Part shown: one piece after another, positions 11,851 to 22,930 of the stretch
Layout of the letters: the number at the start of each line of letters is the position of its first letter
Numbering within the stretch: position 1 is the first letter of the stretch
Source: Symbiodinium natans
Taxonomy: Eukaryota > Sar > Dinophyceae > Suessiales > Symbiodiniaceae
Reading direction: 5' to 3'
Length of the DNA: 64,000 nt
NCBI GenBank assembly: GCA_905221605.1
Contig: CAJNDS010002294.1
Location: 88,501 to 152,500 of the forward strand
The notes under the pieces: model-generated
What the model saw: only the letters and a program-made list of their open reading frames with translations
Told to the model about the DNA's origin: nothing
Databases searched by the model: none
Program-made: the position numbers and the translations under genes

Positions 11851-11968
11851 TTACTGTTGGCGAGTAGAGGGGATGATGGATATAATTCCTTGAAAGGTAT
11901 ATCCGATCCCCCTTTTGGGGATTAGATAGGGTACCTCATTCCCTGATTCCCCTACTCACCAACAGTAA
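11851..11968. mobile_element. MITE-like inverted-repeat element, 118 bp
   Basis: The left end TTACTGTTGGCGAGTAGAGG and the right end CCTACTCACCAACAGTAA are near-perfect inverted repeats of about 24 bp. The interior has two further hairpins: GGATATA with TATATCC, and ATCCCC with GGGGAT. There is no coding capacity. No clear target-site duplication is visible in the flanks, so the exact boundaries may be off by a few bases. Confidence 0.65.
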
Positions 11969-12870
11969 GGTATCAAGGCAGAGGTGCACTCTGTCTCCAT
12001 AGTGTTTTAGACAGGAGGTCCCCCCAATTTCAAGCAAGGCTTCACCAAGAATCTTAATTGGTGGCTACCGTGACCACCTGTGTCTACCGTATTCAATGTG
12101 CATTCCTTCCGCAGCTGATCCAAGACAGCAGTGCACATGTCAGGTGGCCTTGCCTCTACTTACTAGTTGAGGACCTTCATCACCAATCCTCAAACTGTCA
12201 AAACATGCTCTGAGGGCGGCTTATGAACTCTCGGAACCTTGCCTGAACGGAAGTCAAGATCGCTGAGATGTCGTAGATTGGGCTCCACTGGTTCTGCAAG
12301 TGGTAAACGCTGCATGTACGCACACACACACAGACAAAGACACCATGGCGTGACATCTTGCGGAAGTGCTAGCTATGTGTGCCGCAAGGCAATCAGCTCT
12401 TTTTATCCTGCACGCGTTGCAAGGACAGCGGCTGTCACGAGATTCAAGCCCGTGTATATTTCTTTGCTGTACGCCGAAGCTGGATCTGCTGAGGCCATCT
12501 GGCCCTGGCGCAGCATGAGAACGCTTGTGAGCGTCTGTGCAGCTCATTCGTGACGAAGCTGAACCTGAGCGACACACACACACACACACACGATTGGAAT
12601 CGTCAGCTTCGCAACATGGCTAACACGGGGCAACGAATGGCATTCACTTGCCTCCCAGAACTTCTTTTGCTGCAGGCCGTCACTGCCGGATGCCGGCAGC
12701 AAGTCAGGACACGTTGGCATTATGTACATGTATGGTTCCTGTATGTACATGTGCAACAACTTTAAGCAGCTTCCCTCACACCGCGGAACAGCTGCAGACC
12801 GCTCGTTCACGGCCACAGAAGCACCGTCACTGGACCACCATGCATCACAGCACCGTCGACTCCAAGTGCA

Positions 12871-15654
12871 TCAAAGAAGCGAAGCTACTAGGCAAGGGCC
12901 AATGCCACAGAGCACCTTGAAGAGGATGGAGACACAATCACAGTGACCTCCAAGGCGTATCTTTGCCAATCTTCGCCCGCCCTGGGAGGACCTCCACGTC
13001 ATCGGTTCGTGGGCCAGAACCTCCCGCTCCAGTGGACTTGGTGTTATCCTATGCTTTTGTGAGGGGGTTCTAAGGCAGGCGCCCAAACCCTCTCGACCTC
13101 TCCTGTGGCCTGCAAGCGAAGCATGAGCTTGGCCAAAGCTTGGCTTGCGCACAGTAGAACTGCACCATACTGCACCCATGACACGTGTTCAGTAAGAGGG
13201 CCCACGACGGCTATCTGACTATCGGAAACCTCAGACTGCCGGCCTTGCTCTACCCTCAACGGGAGGCTGCTTGAAGACGTCCTCATTGCGCATGGACTCC
13301 TTGACGAGGCTGGAGAGAGAAAAGTACGCAGAGGAAACAAAGGAAAGATGCACACGGTATGCCCCTCTGCTGAGATTGCTGCAAAGAGCTTCTTCGAGTT
13401 GATGAACTCCGTGGTCATGATTAAGAATCTGGGGAATGGCGAGGACACGATGGTCTACCAGTGTCTGCCAGCATCAACTCTTGCACTACATTGTCACTAC
13501 ATGGGCCTGCGGCGGCCATCCTCAAGCTCGGAGAGTCGGCGGAGCGCCGCAATCTCTCCACTTGTAACACCACCTCACGACAAAGCACCACGAAGCGCGT
13601 TCCCGTCTTCCCTTCTGCAGCGTCAAGAGAGATCAGGGGACGTGGCCGAGGAAGCACACCAACACGATCGAGGGCTTGTTGGGATCTTGCCTGTAGGTGG
13701 ACTCTGCAGGGATATCAGCCTACGGGCCGGGGCTACAAGATGGGGTTGCGACTCCCTTGCCGAGGTCGAATCCGGCTGCTGAAGCTCCTGCAAAGCGACT
13801 CCGATTCTGGAGAGCTTGTTCCAAGAAGTGTTAACTCAAAAAACTTGCTTTTGTTGAGCAGTCACCTGCGCGGGGCCATGTAGCAGGCTCAGGGCCTCGA
13901 CAAGTGCAAAGCTGCAAGCACCCTACTAGTAGCAATCCAAACACCGACAAACTCTGACAAGTTTGCTGACAATCATTCGCGGCCCTCTGCACATCATAGG
14001 AACAGGGCATCTTTCAGAGCTATCCAACCTTTCGGCTGGCTCCTGGGTGCACATGGGCTGAACGCCAGGGCCGCCAGGGCTTGCAGCATGACTCTGGCAC
14101 TGGACGATTGAACGAAAATATCGGGCCTGGTCATCTGCACCAGTCGCACACTCAGAGGTGCGTAGCCTGGGGAGGACACAGGAAGAGGCGCTGGACACGC
14201 CCTGACTTCCGCGTGTGCCCGCTACTCCCTGGGCCGCAGCCGCTGTAAGCATAGCTGATGTCCTGGTCTGCCGCAGCATCCTCCCCAGTGACGTGCACGT
14301 CCAACACGTGAACGGCAGAACGGCGCAGGCTGCACGAGCGGCAGTCTCCTCCACGAAAAGGTTGAACTGCCTCTTGATGGTGCTCCTGAGTCTGCAGGGG
14401 CCAAAAAGGCATGTCCGAGCTTAGGCCTGTCGATCGTGCAGCAAAGACAGCAACGCGCCGCAAAATGCCCCCCGAGTGCTGTGCCAGCCCGACTTGCCCT
14501 GCTGGTAGCGCAGAAGACCGGCTCCTTGGCAGGACATGGTCAGCAAAACCGACACCAAGTTCAGCAAAGCTGCTGGGTCAGTTACGCTCCATGTTCGCCA
14601 GGGTGAGCATGTGTTCGAATCCGTAAGACCTTAAACGAGCGGTGAGTGATCCTGCAGGACAACCTGTGGCACACAGCTCCTGGCTGCAGGAAGGTTCGCT
14701 TGAGCTGGTCCAGCTGCTTGGCCTAAACACAACCACTGCAAAACCGGCAAACCCACGAAGATGCACAAAGCCGAAGCTGCCTTGATGCCATTGTTCACCA
14801 GGGATAGCAAGCACAGCAACCTCAAAGCCTGGGGAGCTTCTTCTCGTGCTGCGGAGGCTCAGAAGAGGCAAAGAGTGGGCACCTCGTGAAATGGCTTCTG
14901 ATCATCCATGATGTCCTCGCGTGAGCGTCGGGACAGAATGGACAGATCGCGATGGGTACAGCGGCTACACTGCGGCTACACAGCACTCCGGGAGTCCCAC
15001 CTCTACCAGGTCTAAGCAGCTTTGGGAGCTGGTGCTTTGCGCAGTGATTTCGTCCTGATAAGACTTTGCCTTCCATGTACCGAAGCATATGAGGCCTGCG
15101 CGGCTCCTCCAGCTTGAGCATTTGCCTGTAGTCCTCTTGGGCTTATCTTCTCCACATGAACCGCCTTCCATGTTTGCCATCGTGTGAAAGGCCTCAGTCT
15201 GAATCTTGTCTTTGAGGGCATGGGCTAAGTTGATGTGCATCTCCAAGAGGGGATGCGCGGACCTCAGATTTTGTCAGCAGGTTCTGGAGAGCGTGAGCAC
15301 CGTAAACAAAGCGCTCGGCAGCAGCGAAACGAGCTCCTCGCTGGGCAGTCTTAAACTTCTTGATGTACTCGGCCATGTCACTGGCACTTTTGTTCTTGAC
15401 GTTGTCCTAAGTCTTGCAAGCATCAGATTGTCCTGTCTGACTGGTCATGCGAGATTGCACCTTCTCTGAATAGGTCTGTTGAACAGCGCGTGCTTTCTCC
15501 TGCAAGCCAGATGCATCAATAGCACGTCGGATAAGACAAGTGCATCAGGATCCTCTAACAACGGCCCCAACTTGTCGATGTGCAAATCGCGGATCTCCTG
15601 CAATGCATCCATGCAGTATAGCTCAGCGGGCAACTCTTCTTCTGGATGCAGCAA
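12871..15654 (-). CDS. Candidate multi-exon gene(s), unidentified
   Basis: Several minus-strand segments read like real exons: long open frames, balanced composition, and acidic or amphipathic stretches. The best are 15,480-15,654 (contains ELYCMDALQEIRDLHIDKLG), 15,260-15,376 (contains MAEYIKKFKTAQRGARFAAA), 15,130-15,246 (contains NLAHALKDKIQTEAFHTMAN), 14,152-14,320, 13,110-13,210 (contains VQYGAVLLCASQALAKLMLR) and 12,880-13,010 (contains EVLAHEPMTWRSSQGGRRLA). I recognise no domain in any of them. They share strand and spacing, so they could be one gene or two; joins were not established. The plus-strand frames over the same region look like shadows. Confidence 0.35.
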
Positions 15655-16326
15655 AGGTGTCCTGATAGAAGAGATCGTCCGGAGACAGTTTCACGGTCGA
15701 ATTGGAGCTTCCCCGATCCTGAAACCACGAACCGATGCAACACGGAAATCCTAAAGCTACTAGCATCGACACTCACTCCGGCCCTCGGGCACACCGACCA
15801 CCACTTAGTTACTGTTGTCCTGATCGCCCTGGTTTAAAGGTCGGCCACTCAATACTGAGACGACACGTCTTTCTTGCATGCGCGTTCCGCAAGTCCCGAA
15901 GGTCTCTCAGCTCCCACAAGAAGATGTATTCTAGCAGCAATCCAGCAAAAGCAGAAGGATTGTTTTTGCATGCCAAGCAACCCCGCCACCCACAGCCCAT
16001 GTGGCAATGAGTCCTCTAGCCACACCAGAAATCACCCACACCGGTGCCCTGCATTTTCCACTGGGCATGGCTTCACGGAAATGGATTTACAACAAAAGTC
16101 GCTCTCAAGGATAAGAACTGAAGGTGCTCAAGGTCACCTGCAAAGCCTCCATTCAGAAACTCTGTTTTTTTGTTGCCAGCTTTCTCCGGCTTCGAACTCA
16201 ATCAATCTTAATCAATGTTTCGGCAGGGCGGGATTGTCACTCCGGACATGAGAGTGGGCTGCGATGCGTCGGTGATCGGCCTCCGTGCCAAGTCTTACAA
16301 AAAAGCCTCCTTAATTTTGAGCAGCC

Positions 16327-18003
16327 TCAAAGCAACAGTTGTTCCGTTCGAAGAAGGCGCGGTCTCGAGATGTCTCGCGATGTCTCCAGACTGAACCATT
16401 GCGACAGGGGTTCGGATTGCTGGGAGACATTGATGGAAGACCCAGCGCCTTCACATGCCTGCACCCTGGAGTATCGTGAGCCCTCCACAGGACATGCCTC
16501 AGACCCTTTTCCCACCATGAAGGCAGTCGCGCAGGATACGGGGCGGGTCAGCGCGAAAATGCGGGGGTGCTTTGTCACCTCCAACCCTACTCTATGAACT
16601 TACATAACATGTGGTCGCAGTATGTCGCAGTTTTGCGCTGTGGTCTCATCCCTGCTGCGTGACGTGCTAGAGAGCTGAACCCAGCGTATTGAATGTGGGC
16701 GTGTCATTGAGACTCGAAGGTCGACTTTTGGCATATTTTGGAGTGAAGACGCATGTACGACATTGCACAACGGCCCACAAGGGAGAATCAAAGCCCTGGC
16801 CGCCTTGGCCCAGGCGGCATTGCTGATGTCAATCCTGGGCACCGAAAACGCTGCTGACATGGCTCGGAGGGTCGCTGCTCTGGGATGCCAGACAAGTTGT
16901 TTTGAATACCATATGTAGCATCGATGAGGGCCTTCTCGGAGAGCGTGTTGCGTTGAGAAAGCGACGGCCACGCAAATCCTGCGCAAGTTCCCTGCCTGGT
17001 AGGTGAACTGGGAACATAGTACAGAGAAGAGGTCAACCCGACGATCGATGACCACCTTATCAAGCGGCATCCGGCTCTTGCGCATTCCGGAACGAGAGAA
17101 GCGAGTGAGTTCTCAACCAACTCGCTGATCTTGGAGGGCTTGGCTTCTTGCACCTGCAGACTCCGTCGCAAAGACTTGAGAGGGCATGTTAAGCTGGAGC
17201 AAGACAGTGAAGGCACCTCTGGTGATGCACTGGCCTGCAAAGCAGGGGACCTTTGCAAGACTGCTGGGTTTGTTTGCTCCAAGACCGACACGACATTCTT
17301 TCGAACCTGTATCCTGTACAGTCTTGGGCTACTACGTCTGTGACGCTTCCTCGCGACGCCTCTCAGCTGGAACTCGCAACACATCTCGAAGCGACAGCAA
17401 AAACACATGCTTCGTGAACGATGTTCGTGATGTGCCGACTGTACCGTGCCTGATGGCAGCAGCCCCTTTTGGACTCGGTGCAACTGGAGGAACTCCTGGC
17501 CTTTGTGTCCCATTCCCAAAAAGATGCAGTGCTCGTCAAACCACAGAACCACCCGGACACAGCTGCCACAGAGTTAAGAATGGCATCTGGGCGTTGTTCT
17601 GAATCATCTCGACTTTGCCACCAAGCGTTGACCGCTTGGCCTCCAACAAACAAAGCTAGGAATCATGGAACATCTTCGGACATCTTGGAACATCTTTGGG
17701 AGGATCCGACAGGGCCCTTGCCATGCTCTCGGGGCCCCTTGCCTGCCCCGCTTGGTCCTCCTTTCTTATTCGCTGCATCACTTCGACCACGACGCGGCCG
17801 GCCTCTGAGCACTGCTCGGATGGGTCCCCAAAGGGCTCTGCCTCTGCTCTACCTGACTCTACCTCTCTGAGGCCAAGGCTCCGCCAATGGCATGCACGGA
17901 TGGGATGGTGCCAAACTTTTGCTGCAAGAACCTCTGGTAACTCTCTTAGGCGGCACAAGATCGCAAGCTGCAACAAGCTGCCTGCTTGTGGTACAAACAG
18001 CAA
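16327..18003 (-). CDS. Candidate multi-exon gene, unidentified
   Basis: Minus-strand segments with coding character occur at 17,830-18,003 (contains LAILCRLRELPEVLAAKVWH), 17,440-17,552 (contains WFDEHCIFLGMGHKGQEFLQ), 17,020-17,085 (contains MPLDKVVIDRRVDLFSVLCS), 16,780-16,870 (contains VPRIDISNAAWAKAARALIL) and 16,380-16,584. They change frame between segments, as expected for short exons. No domain is recognised. The upstream limit may extend beyond 18,003. Confidence 0.35.
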
Positions 18004-18059
18004 GGCCCGAGCATCAAAGCCTGTGCTGCGTAGAAGGGACCGGATGGATCGCCCAGCAC

Positions 18060-19390
18060 ATGGAAGTCATGGTACCTAAGAAATTGAGAAATCACACAGT
18101 CTGCTCACCCCATCCATGGAAGTACGAGAATCTGACAGTCTGGGGGTCTCCATGGAGAGAACATCCTCGAAAGCTCAAAAAGCTTGGTGTCTAGAAAAGT
18201 GGCTTGGAGGCTTGTAGAGTTGGATGACCCCAAATCACACTGTCGAGAGTCGAGGCCTTGTCCGATGGGAAATGGTGAATGGCACACTCGGCGATGCGCA
18301 CATTGGCTTTGACCTTCCACTCTAGCCGCTCAATCTTGACGGGAACATTGACTGAACAGGAGAACTACACTGTCAAGTGATTGACAGATTCCGTCGCATT
18401 GCAAGACTTGCTGGCACCAACACGAATGATCTAAAATGTCTAAAATTCTGAGAAACCGGCATTGCTTGCGGCAAGACGCTGGACACACTCCTTTCAAAGG
18501 CAGATCTGCATTCCCAAGCCAAGACTCCGACCTTCCCCGAAGCCCTAGCCCTCTAATATGGCAAGATATTCATAGGGGCAGGGGAGTACTCCACGAAATA
18601 CAGTTGTGTTCATTTCGAGCGAAATCCGCGGGCACCAGCATCTCCTGAACTGTGCGCGTCAGCAAGACTGGCCGTAAATTTCTGGCACGGCAAAGAACTG
18701 CAGAACCACGGACAGCGCGGGTAGTCCATGAGTGGAAATGGAGTGAATGAATGCGTGAGTGGGTGAATGGACAACGCGCGCTCCCGCCTAAAGAAACGTT
18801 CCCTCCTGACCTTCTCGTCCCCAATACACGACAGTCATCTGGCAGCCAGAGTTCCACGCTCCAGGCCCTCAATCTGCGGGCGGAACCTCCATGACGTAAT
18901 CATCGTGTGGGCATGGATGCTCGATCTGGCCATTCCCATGCATTGGCAATAATTACGGACTTTCTCATTGTGCGGGCATGGATGCTGTGGCCATTCGCAC
19001 GCAGTGGTAACATGTACGTAATCATCGAGCAGGCATGGATGCTCTGGCCAGTCGCACGCACTGACTCACTGGCAGCATGGGTTTCTCCATTTCTCGTCCC
19101 GTTGAAAGGTAGGGGGTGGGGGGGTGGCCGTGCCTTGGACGCTTAGCGTCTATTCTGCACGTGCTTTATGCTTTCTTGGATTCTTCCCGAAAACCTCTCT
19201 GGGATTGGGTTCTCGTTTGGCGCTTGTGCTTGCTGTTGGTAAGCACCTGCCCTAGTCGAGGATGGGCCTTCGGCTCTGCAGCATGACAACTGTCAGGCTC
19301 CCTAAACCCTTATTGCCGCCTCTTCGGGGGATGGCAGCCTCAAAGGGTGCAGGTGGGCACAAAGCACCTAAGATCCCGACTTACCTGTCA
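18060..19390. other. Intergenic stretch with a short tandem repeat
   Basis: I see no gene here. The notable content is a three-copy tandem repeat at about 18,890-19,070 and the lead-in to the first (CCCTAAA)n array. Confidence 0.4.
18890..19075. repeat. Three-copy minisatellite
   Basis: The motif GGGCATGGATGCT or a close variant recurs near 18,909, 18,974 and 19,031 (spacing about 57-65 bp). Each is followed by a TGGCCA-type stretch and CGCAC or similar. The copies are imperfect. No coding frame is shared. Confidence 0.7.
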
Positions 19391-19399
19391 AGAGCTGGC

Positions 19400-19549
19400 C
19401 CCTAAACCCTAAACCCTAAACCCTAAACCCTGAACCCTAAACCCTAAACCCTAAACCCTAAACCCTAAACCCTAAACCCTAAACCCTAAACCCTAAACCC
19501 TAAACCCTAAACCCTAAACCCTAAACCCTAAACCCTAAACCCTAAACCC
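19400..19549. repeat. Interstitial (CCCTAAA)n telomere-like array 1
   Basis: About 21 almost perfect CCCTAAA units occur, with a single CCCTGAA variant. The array passes directly into CCCGCCCGCC and a GC-rich hairpin segment. CCCTAAA is the reverse complement of the plant/dinoflagellate-type telomere repeat TTTAGGG. Confidence 0.95.
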
Positions 19550-19645
19550 GCCCGCCCCCCCTCAAAGCTCTATTGGGGTAGGCGGGCGCAGTCGAGCGCT
19601 CAGCGAGACCACGGCAGGCTCTGCTGGGCTGCAGAGCCTGCCAGG
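19548..19645. repeat. Array-1 junction with inverted repeats
   Basis: Directly after array 1, CGCCCGCC pairs with GGCGGGCG about 30 bp later, followed by GTCGAGCG and CTCAGCGAGACC. A second perfect hairpin follows at 19,613-19,642: GGCAGGCTCTGC, a 6-nt loop, then GCAGAGCCTGCC. The first hairpin and its right flank recur after array 2 at 20,706. Confidence 0.8.
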
Positions 19646-19710
19646 CACAACCCTGAGAGGGTCGCCTAGCTAGAGTCGCCTAGCATTTGTCACAGATATA
19701 TTGTATTACC

Positions 19711-20100
19711 CTAAAACCCTCGGGGGGGGTCCTTTGCCTTTAACACTGGCTCCTGGGTCTGGAGGCCCCTGGAGGCCCCTGGAGGCCCTGGAGGTCCGCT
19801 GAGGGCCCTGGAGGCCCTGGACACCCTGGAAACCCCTGGAGGCCCCTGAAGGCCCCTGGAGGCCCTGCGCAGGCCCGAGAAGTCGGAGGCCCGGTGGAGG
19901 CCCTGGAGGCCCCTAAAGACGCCTGGACTGGGCCCCGGAAACCGTGAAGGGTCGTGGAGGCCCCTGAAGGCCCCTGCAAGCCCGTGAGGTTCCTGGAGAG
20001 GCCCTTCAACCCTTTGGAGGTCTTTGGAGACCCTTGGAGGCCCCTGCTGGCCCGTCCTTTGTCTTGGCCCCAAATAAGCCCCAGGCCGCAACCTATTCAC
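19711..20100. repeat. GGAGGCCCCT-type minisatellite
   Basis: Dozens of degenerate units of about 9-12 bp based on GGAGGCCCCT and GGAGGCCCTG occur here. They create a Gly/Pro/Leu-rich open frame on the minus strand, which is best explained by the repeat period being near a multiple of three and not as a protein. Confidence 0.8.
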
Positions 20101-20390
20101 GCCTCCTTTGCCTTATGGCCCCAGGCTGCAACCTACTCACGCTTGAGTTTTTCTATGAGAAGGCCCTTCGGCCCAGACCGTCCCCTTCGCAAAAACCTAA
20201 AAGGGGATCCTTAGCCTTATGGCCTCCCAAGTGATCCCCAATCGGCAATTGCGAGGGTCCTTCGGCCCAGACCCCCCTTCGCACAAACCTTCTGGTCCCA
20301 GGTGACCCAGCGTTCATGCCCTGATATTTGCTATGAGAGGGCCCTTCGGCCCAGACCGTCCCCTGCGCAAAAACCTGGGGGGGGGTCCTT
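20080..20390. repeat. Degenerate repeats with CCCTTCGGCCCAGACC cores
   Basis: The block around CCTTCGGCCCAGACC occurs three times (near 20,164, 20,257 and 20,341). Each is followed by CCCCTTCGCA or CCCTGCGCAAA and an AACCT segment. A second pair, beginning CCCCAGG and containing GCAACCTA, lies near 20,080 and 20,120. No gene is recognised here. Confidence 0.7.
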
Positions 20391-20567
20391 AGCCAATCGC
20401 AAATGTCCCAAGCACTCTCAGTCTTTCCTCTGAACTGTTCGATGTTTGAGTTGTGAATGGTTGGCTTGGCTTGGGCTGGCTCCGGTTTGGTTCGCAATGA
20501 GTTGTGATTGGGTGGCCTTGGGGTGGGCATGTCTTCACACTATTGCGTTCAGCTGACCCGTGCTACA

Positions 20568-20709
20568 CCCTAAACCCTAAACCCTAAACCCTAAACCCTA
20601 AACCCTAAACCCTAAACCCTAAACCCTAAACCCTAAACCCTAAACCCTAAAGCCTAAAGCCTAAAGCCTAAACCCTAAACCCTAAACCCTAAACCCTAAA
20701 CCCTAAACC
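20568..20709. repeat. Interstitial (CCCTAAA)n telomere-like array 2
   Basis: About 20 CCCTAAA units occur in the same orientation as array 1, with a short internal run of GCCTAAA variants. It passes into CCCGCCCGCC exactly as array 1 does. Confidence 0.95.
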
Positions 20710-20800
20710 CGCCCGCCACCCCACTCTCTTGTCTTTTGGGGTAGGCGGGCGCTGGTCGAGCGAGCGCTCAGTGAGACCCTGCGAGGGAGCCCCAGGCGGG
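20706..20800. repeat. Array-2 junction with inverted repeat
   Basis: After the array comes CCCGCCCGCC, about 30 bp, GGGGTAGGCGGGCGC, then GGTCGAGCG and GCTCAGTGAGACC. This matches the 19,548 junction in order and spacing, with small changes in the loop. Confidence 0.8.
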
Positions 20801-22260
20801 CGACCGAGCTGGCCTCCAGGCGTTCTATCGGATCGCTTTCTGGCGAAAGAGGCCACGAAGAGGAGACGGTCAAGGGAGGGGGGGTGGAACATTTTGTTGG
20901 GAGAGGGGCATGGGGAGGCGCGGACCATGCATGGATTTGCGGTTGACGGACGGGTTCGGGGGGGCGAGGACAAGGAGGGGGAAGCGCGGGGAGCTTGAGC
21001 AAATTAATTTCGAAGCTTTTGGCTTGGCCAACCCTGCCTTATGTTCGCCCTTAATTGAAGGACTACAGCAAGGTAGGCCATGGAATGAACCGCAAGCCAG
21101 CCCCCAAAACCCATGGCTCCAAGCCCCTTCACCAAATCCCGTTTCAATCCCCACCCACCCCCTACCCACCCCCCACCCTCCCCCGTGTCTCGCGTTCGGG
21201 GTTTGGGGTTTGCAGCTTAGCTTAGGGACTTATCTAACTTTCCCCCCCCCCCCTTCCCCCCCCCCCGAGAGGGTTGTTGTCCAATGTTTTTAAGTAAGCT
21301 TGACTGCAGGACCGTAGGAGTTGTGAAGCAGGACTCCCCTGCGCATGTTAAGTCAAAAGACCTGGCAGGGCTTTCCTGAATCTTGCTAGGATCGAACAGG
21401 GGGCATCATGCGATGTACAAGGACCAACTTTGTTGCAAGGTTTCCAGGGAGGTATGATGATGCGTGTAGCCGGTTAACGGTGTTCTTGTTGAGGGCTTCT
21501 CCCTGCGAAACAGAAGTCTTTGTCTGGACTGTCCTGTCGAGTCGTGCTAAGATGGGGAAACCAGTCCCGATACAAAAGGCTTGAAGCTACATGGGTATGT
21601 GCTTTCAAAGGCATAGATGTTTAAGGTTGTACGAGGCTTCCTGGCCTCGTCAGACCCTTCCCTTTTTGTACCGAGGCTCATCAAGAAATCACAACGCCCA
21701 GCTGTCCAAAAGCAGATCTCACTCCAAAACCTATCGCTTGCAGACCTGCCCTGAAATATCTCAACGTATACTGTTGTATGCCGGGCTGCTGCATAGTTCA
21801 TATCAAAGTATGCCTGAAAGCGAATACAAACCGTACGTAGTGGTTGACAACTACGGGGTGGGTTGTCCTGTCCTTGCCTCTGGAGGGCCTATGGCTTTCG
21901 CAGGCGACTTTGCGATAAAGCATGCGTGCAGTCCATGTTGAAAACCCTGGTTGGAATTATCAGGCCACGAAAAACAGTTGCCACTTCCATAAAGGCAGCA
22001 CACGAGCGCTTCGGTTTTTCAGGTGCCATCTTGGTGGGGGATGTCAAGCATGTATACATATATACATATGAACATATAGACAAATATACGTATAGACTTA
22101 TATACCTATATACATACTGACTTATATACTTCCAAACTTGGAAACCATCGCGAGGTATTCAGGTGGAATTGGCCATCATTAGCAGCACTCCTCCGTCTTG
22201 TTCGGCACGAAGACTGCCACATAGAGCCGTTCCTGCCACATAGCACATTGTAGTACACCA
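20800..22260. other. Intergenic stretch, poly-C tracts, no recognised gene
   Basis: Contains two runs of 12 C at 21,243-21,268 and a TATACATA-type microsatellite at about 22,050-22,130. An open plus-strand frame at 21,591-21,941 has fair composition (contains YKPYVVVDNYGVGCPV) but no recognised family, and the minus strand is also open over part of it. I do not call it a gene. Confidence 0.35.
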
Positions 22261-22930
22261 GTTGCTGTTCAACAATGCCCGGCATAATTATCACGAGTAT
22301 GATGATGAATATAACTATACATTCTATTGAAGTTGCGGAAGCGGTTAGAAACAATGTCAGTACGATGCAAACTAAAGCGACTTCGAACATACCGAAAACG
22401 AATACCACAAACTGGCAAGACAAAATAAATAGTGATGGCATGTATGTACCTGAACACCAATCGTAAAATTACTCACATAACACGATCAACATGAATCACA
22501 TCATTTATAAGATCCCCATTGCAAACATGATTGACATGATTACAAATGAAAATCTACAATCATTAAGAGGTGAACACGATCAACATGATGAAAAACCCTG
22601 TTAAGATGACTAACCCATTTAACAGCATTCACAGCATTATCAGTATTAACAACCTTACCTGCTGGACATGATTTAAAAGAAAACTTAACATGACTGGCAT
22701 GACTAACATGCTTAACATGACTAACATGCTATCCATGATGATAGCCATGGACACTATTACAGTTTTTTAACATTCTTCACATTTCAACAGTAGTAACATT
22801 ATGCACAGCATGAACCTTCTGAAACTTCTCAACATTATGAACGTCGATAACTGCATCAACATCCTTAATTTGACTAAGTGTTTTTATCATGTTAACCTCA
22901 TCAACCTCATTCTTTTGGGTGCTCCCAGGT
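22260..22930. repeat. AT-rich island with AACATGA-type repeats
   Basis: Base composition falls well below that of the neighbours. From about 22,480 to 22,740 short words such as AACATGA, GACATGAT and TAACATGCT recur at irregular intervals of roughly 10-12 bp. A very hydrophobic minus-strand open frame at 22,106-22,441 is probably a by-product of antisense Asn/Thr-rich AT sequence. Confidence 0.6.

Larger units (their letters stand above)
10810..12870. other. Intergenic stretch without recognised gene
   Basis: Apart from the TTTAGGG-type array at 11,618-11,755 and the MITE-like element at 11,851-11,968, I recognise nothing here. There is a short (CA)n tract near 12,570. Open frames on both strands are short and lack family resemblance. 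Confidence 0.4.

Noticed and set aside
14606-14626. A GTTCGAATCC-like tRNA T-loop
   Set aside because: The flanks do not form a T-stem and no D-arm, anticodon arm or acceptor pairing can be drawn around it.
19711-20100. Gly/Pro/Leu-rich 129-codon frame
   Set aside because: It is the direct product of the GGAGGCCCCT minisatellite and has no family resemblance.
22106-22441. Very hydrophobic minus-strand frame, possible membrane protein
   Set aside because: It sits in AT-rich repeat DNA where antisense frames are hydrophobic by composition; there is no splice or family support.
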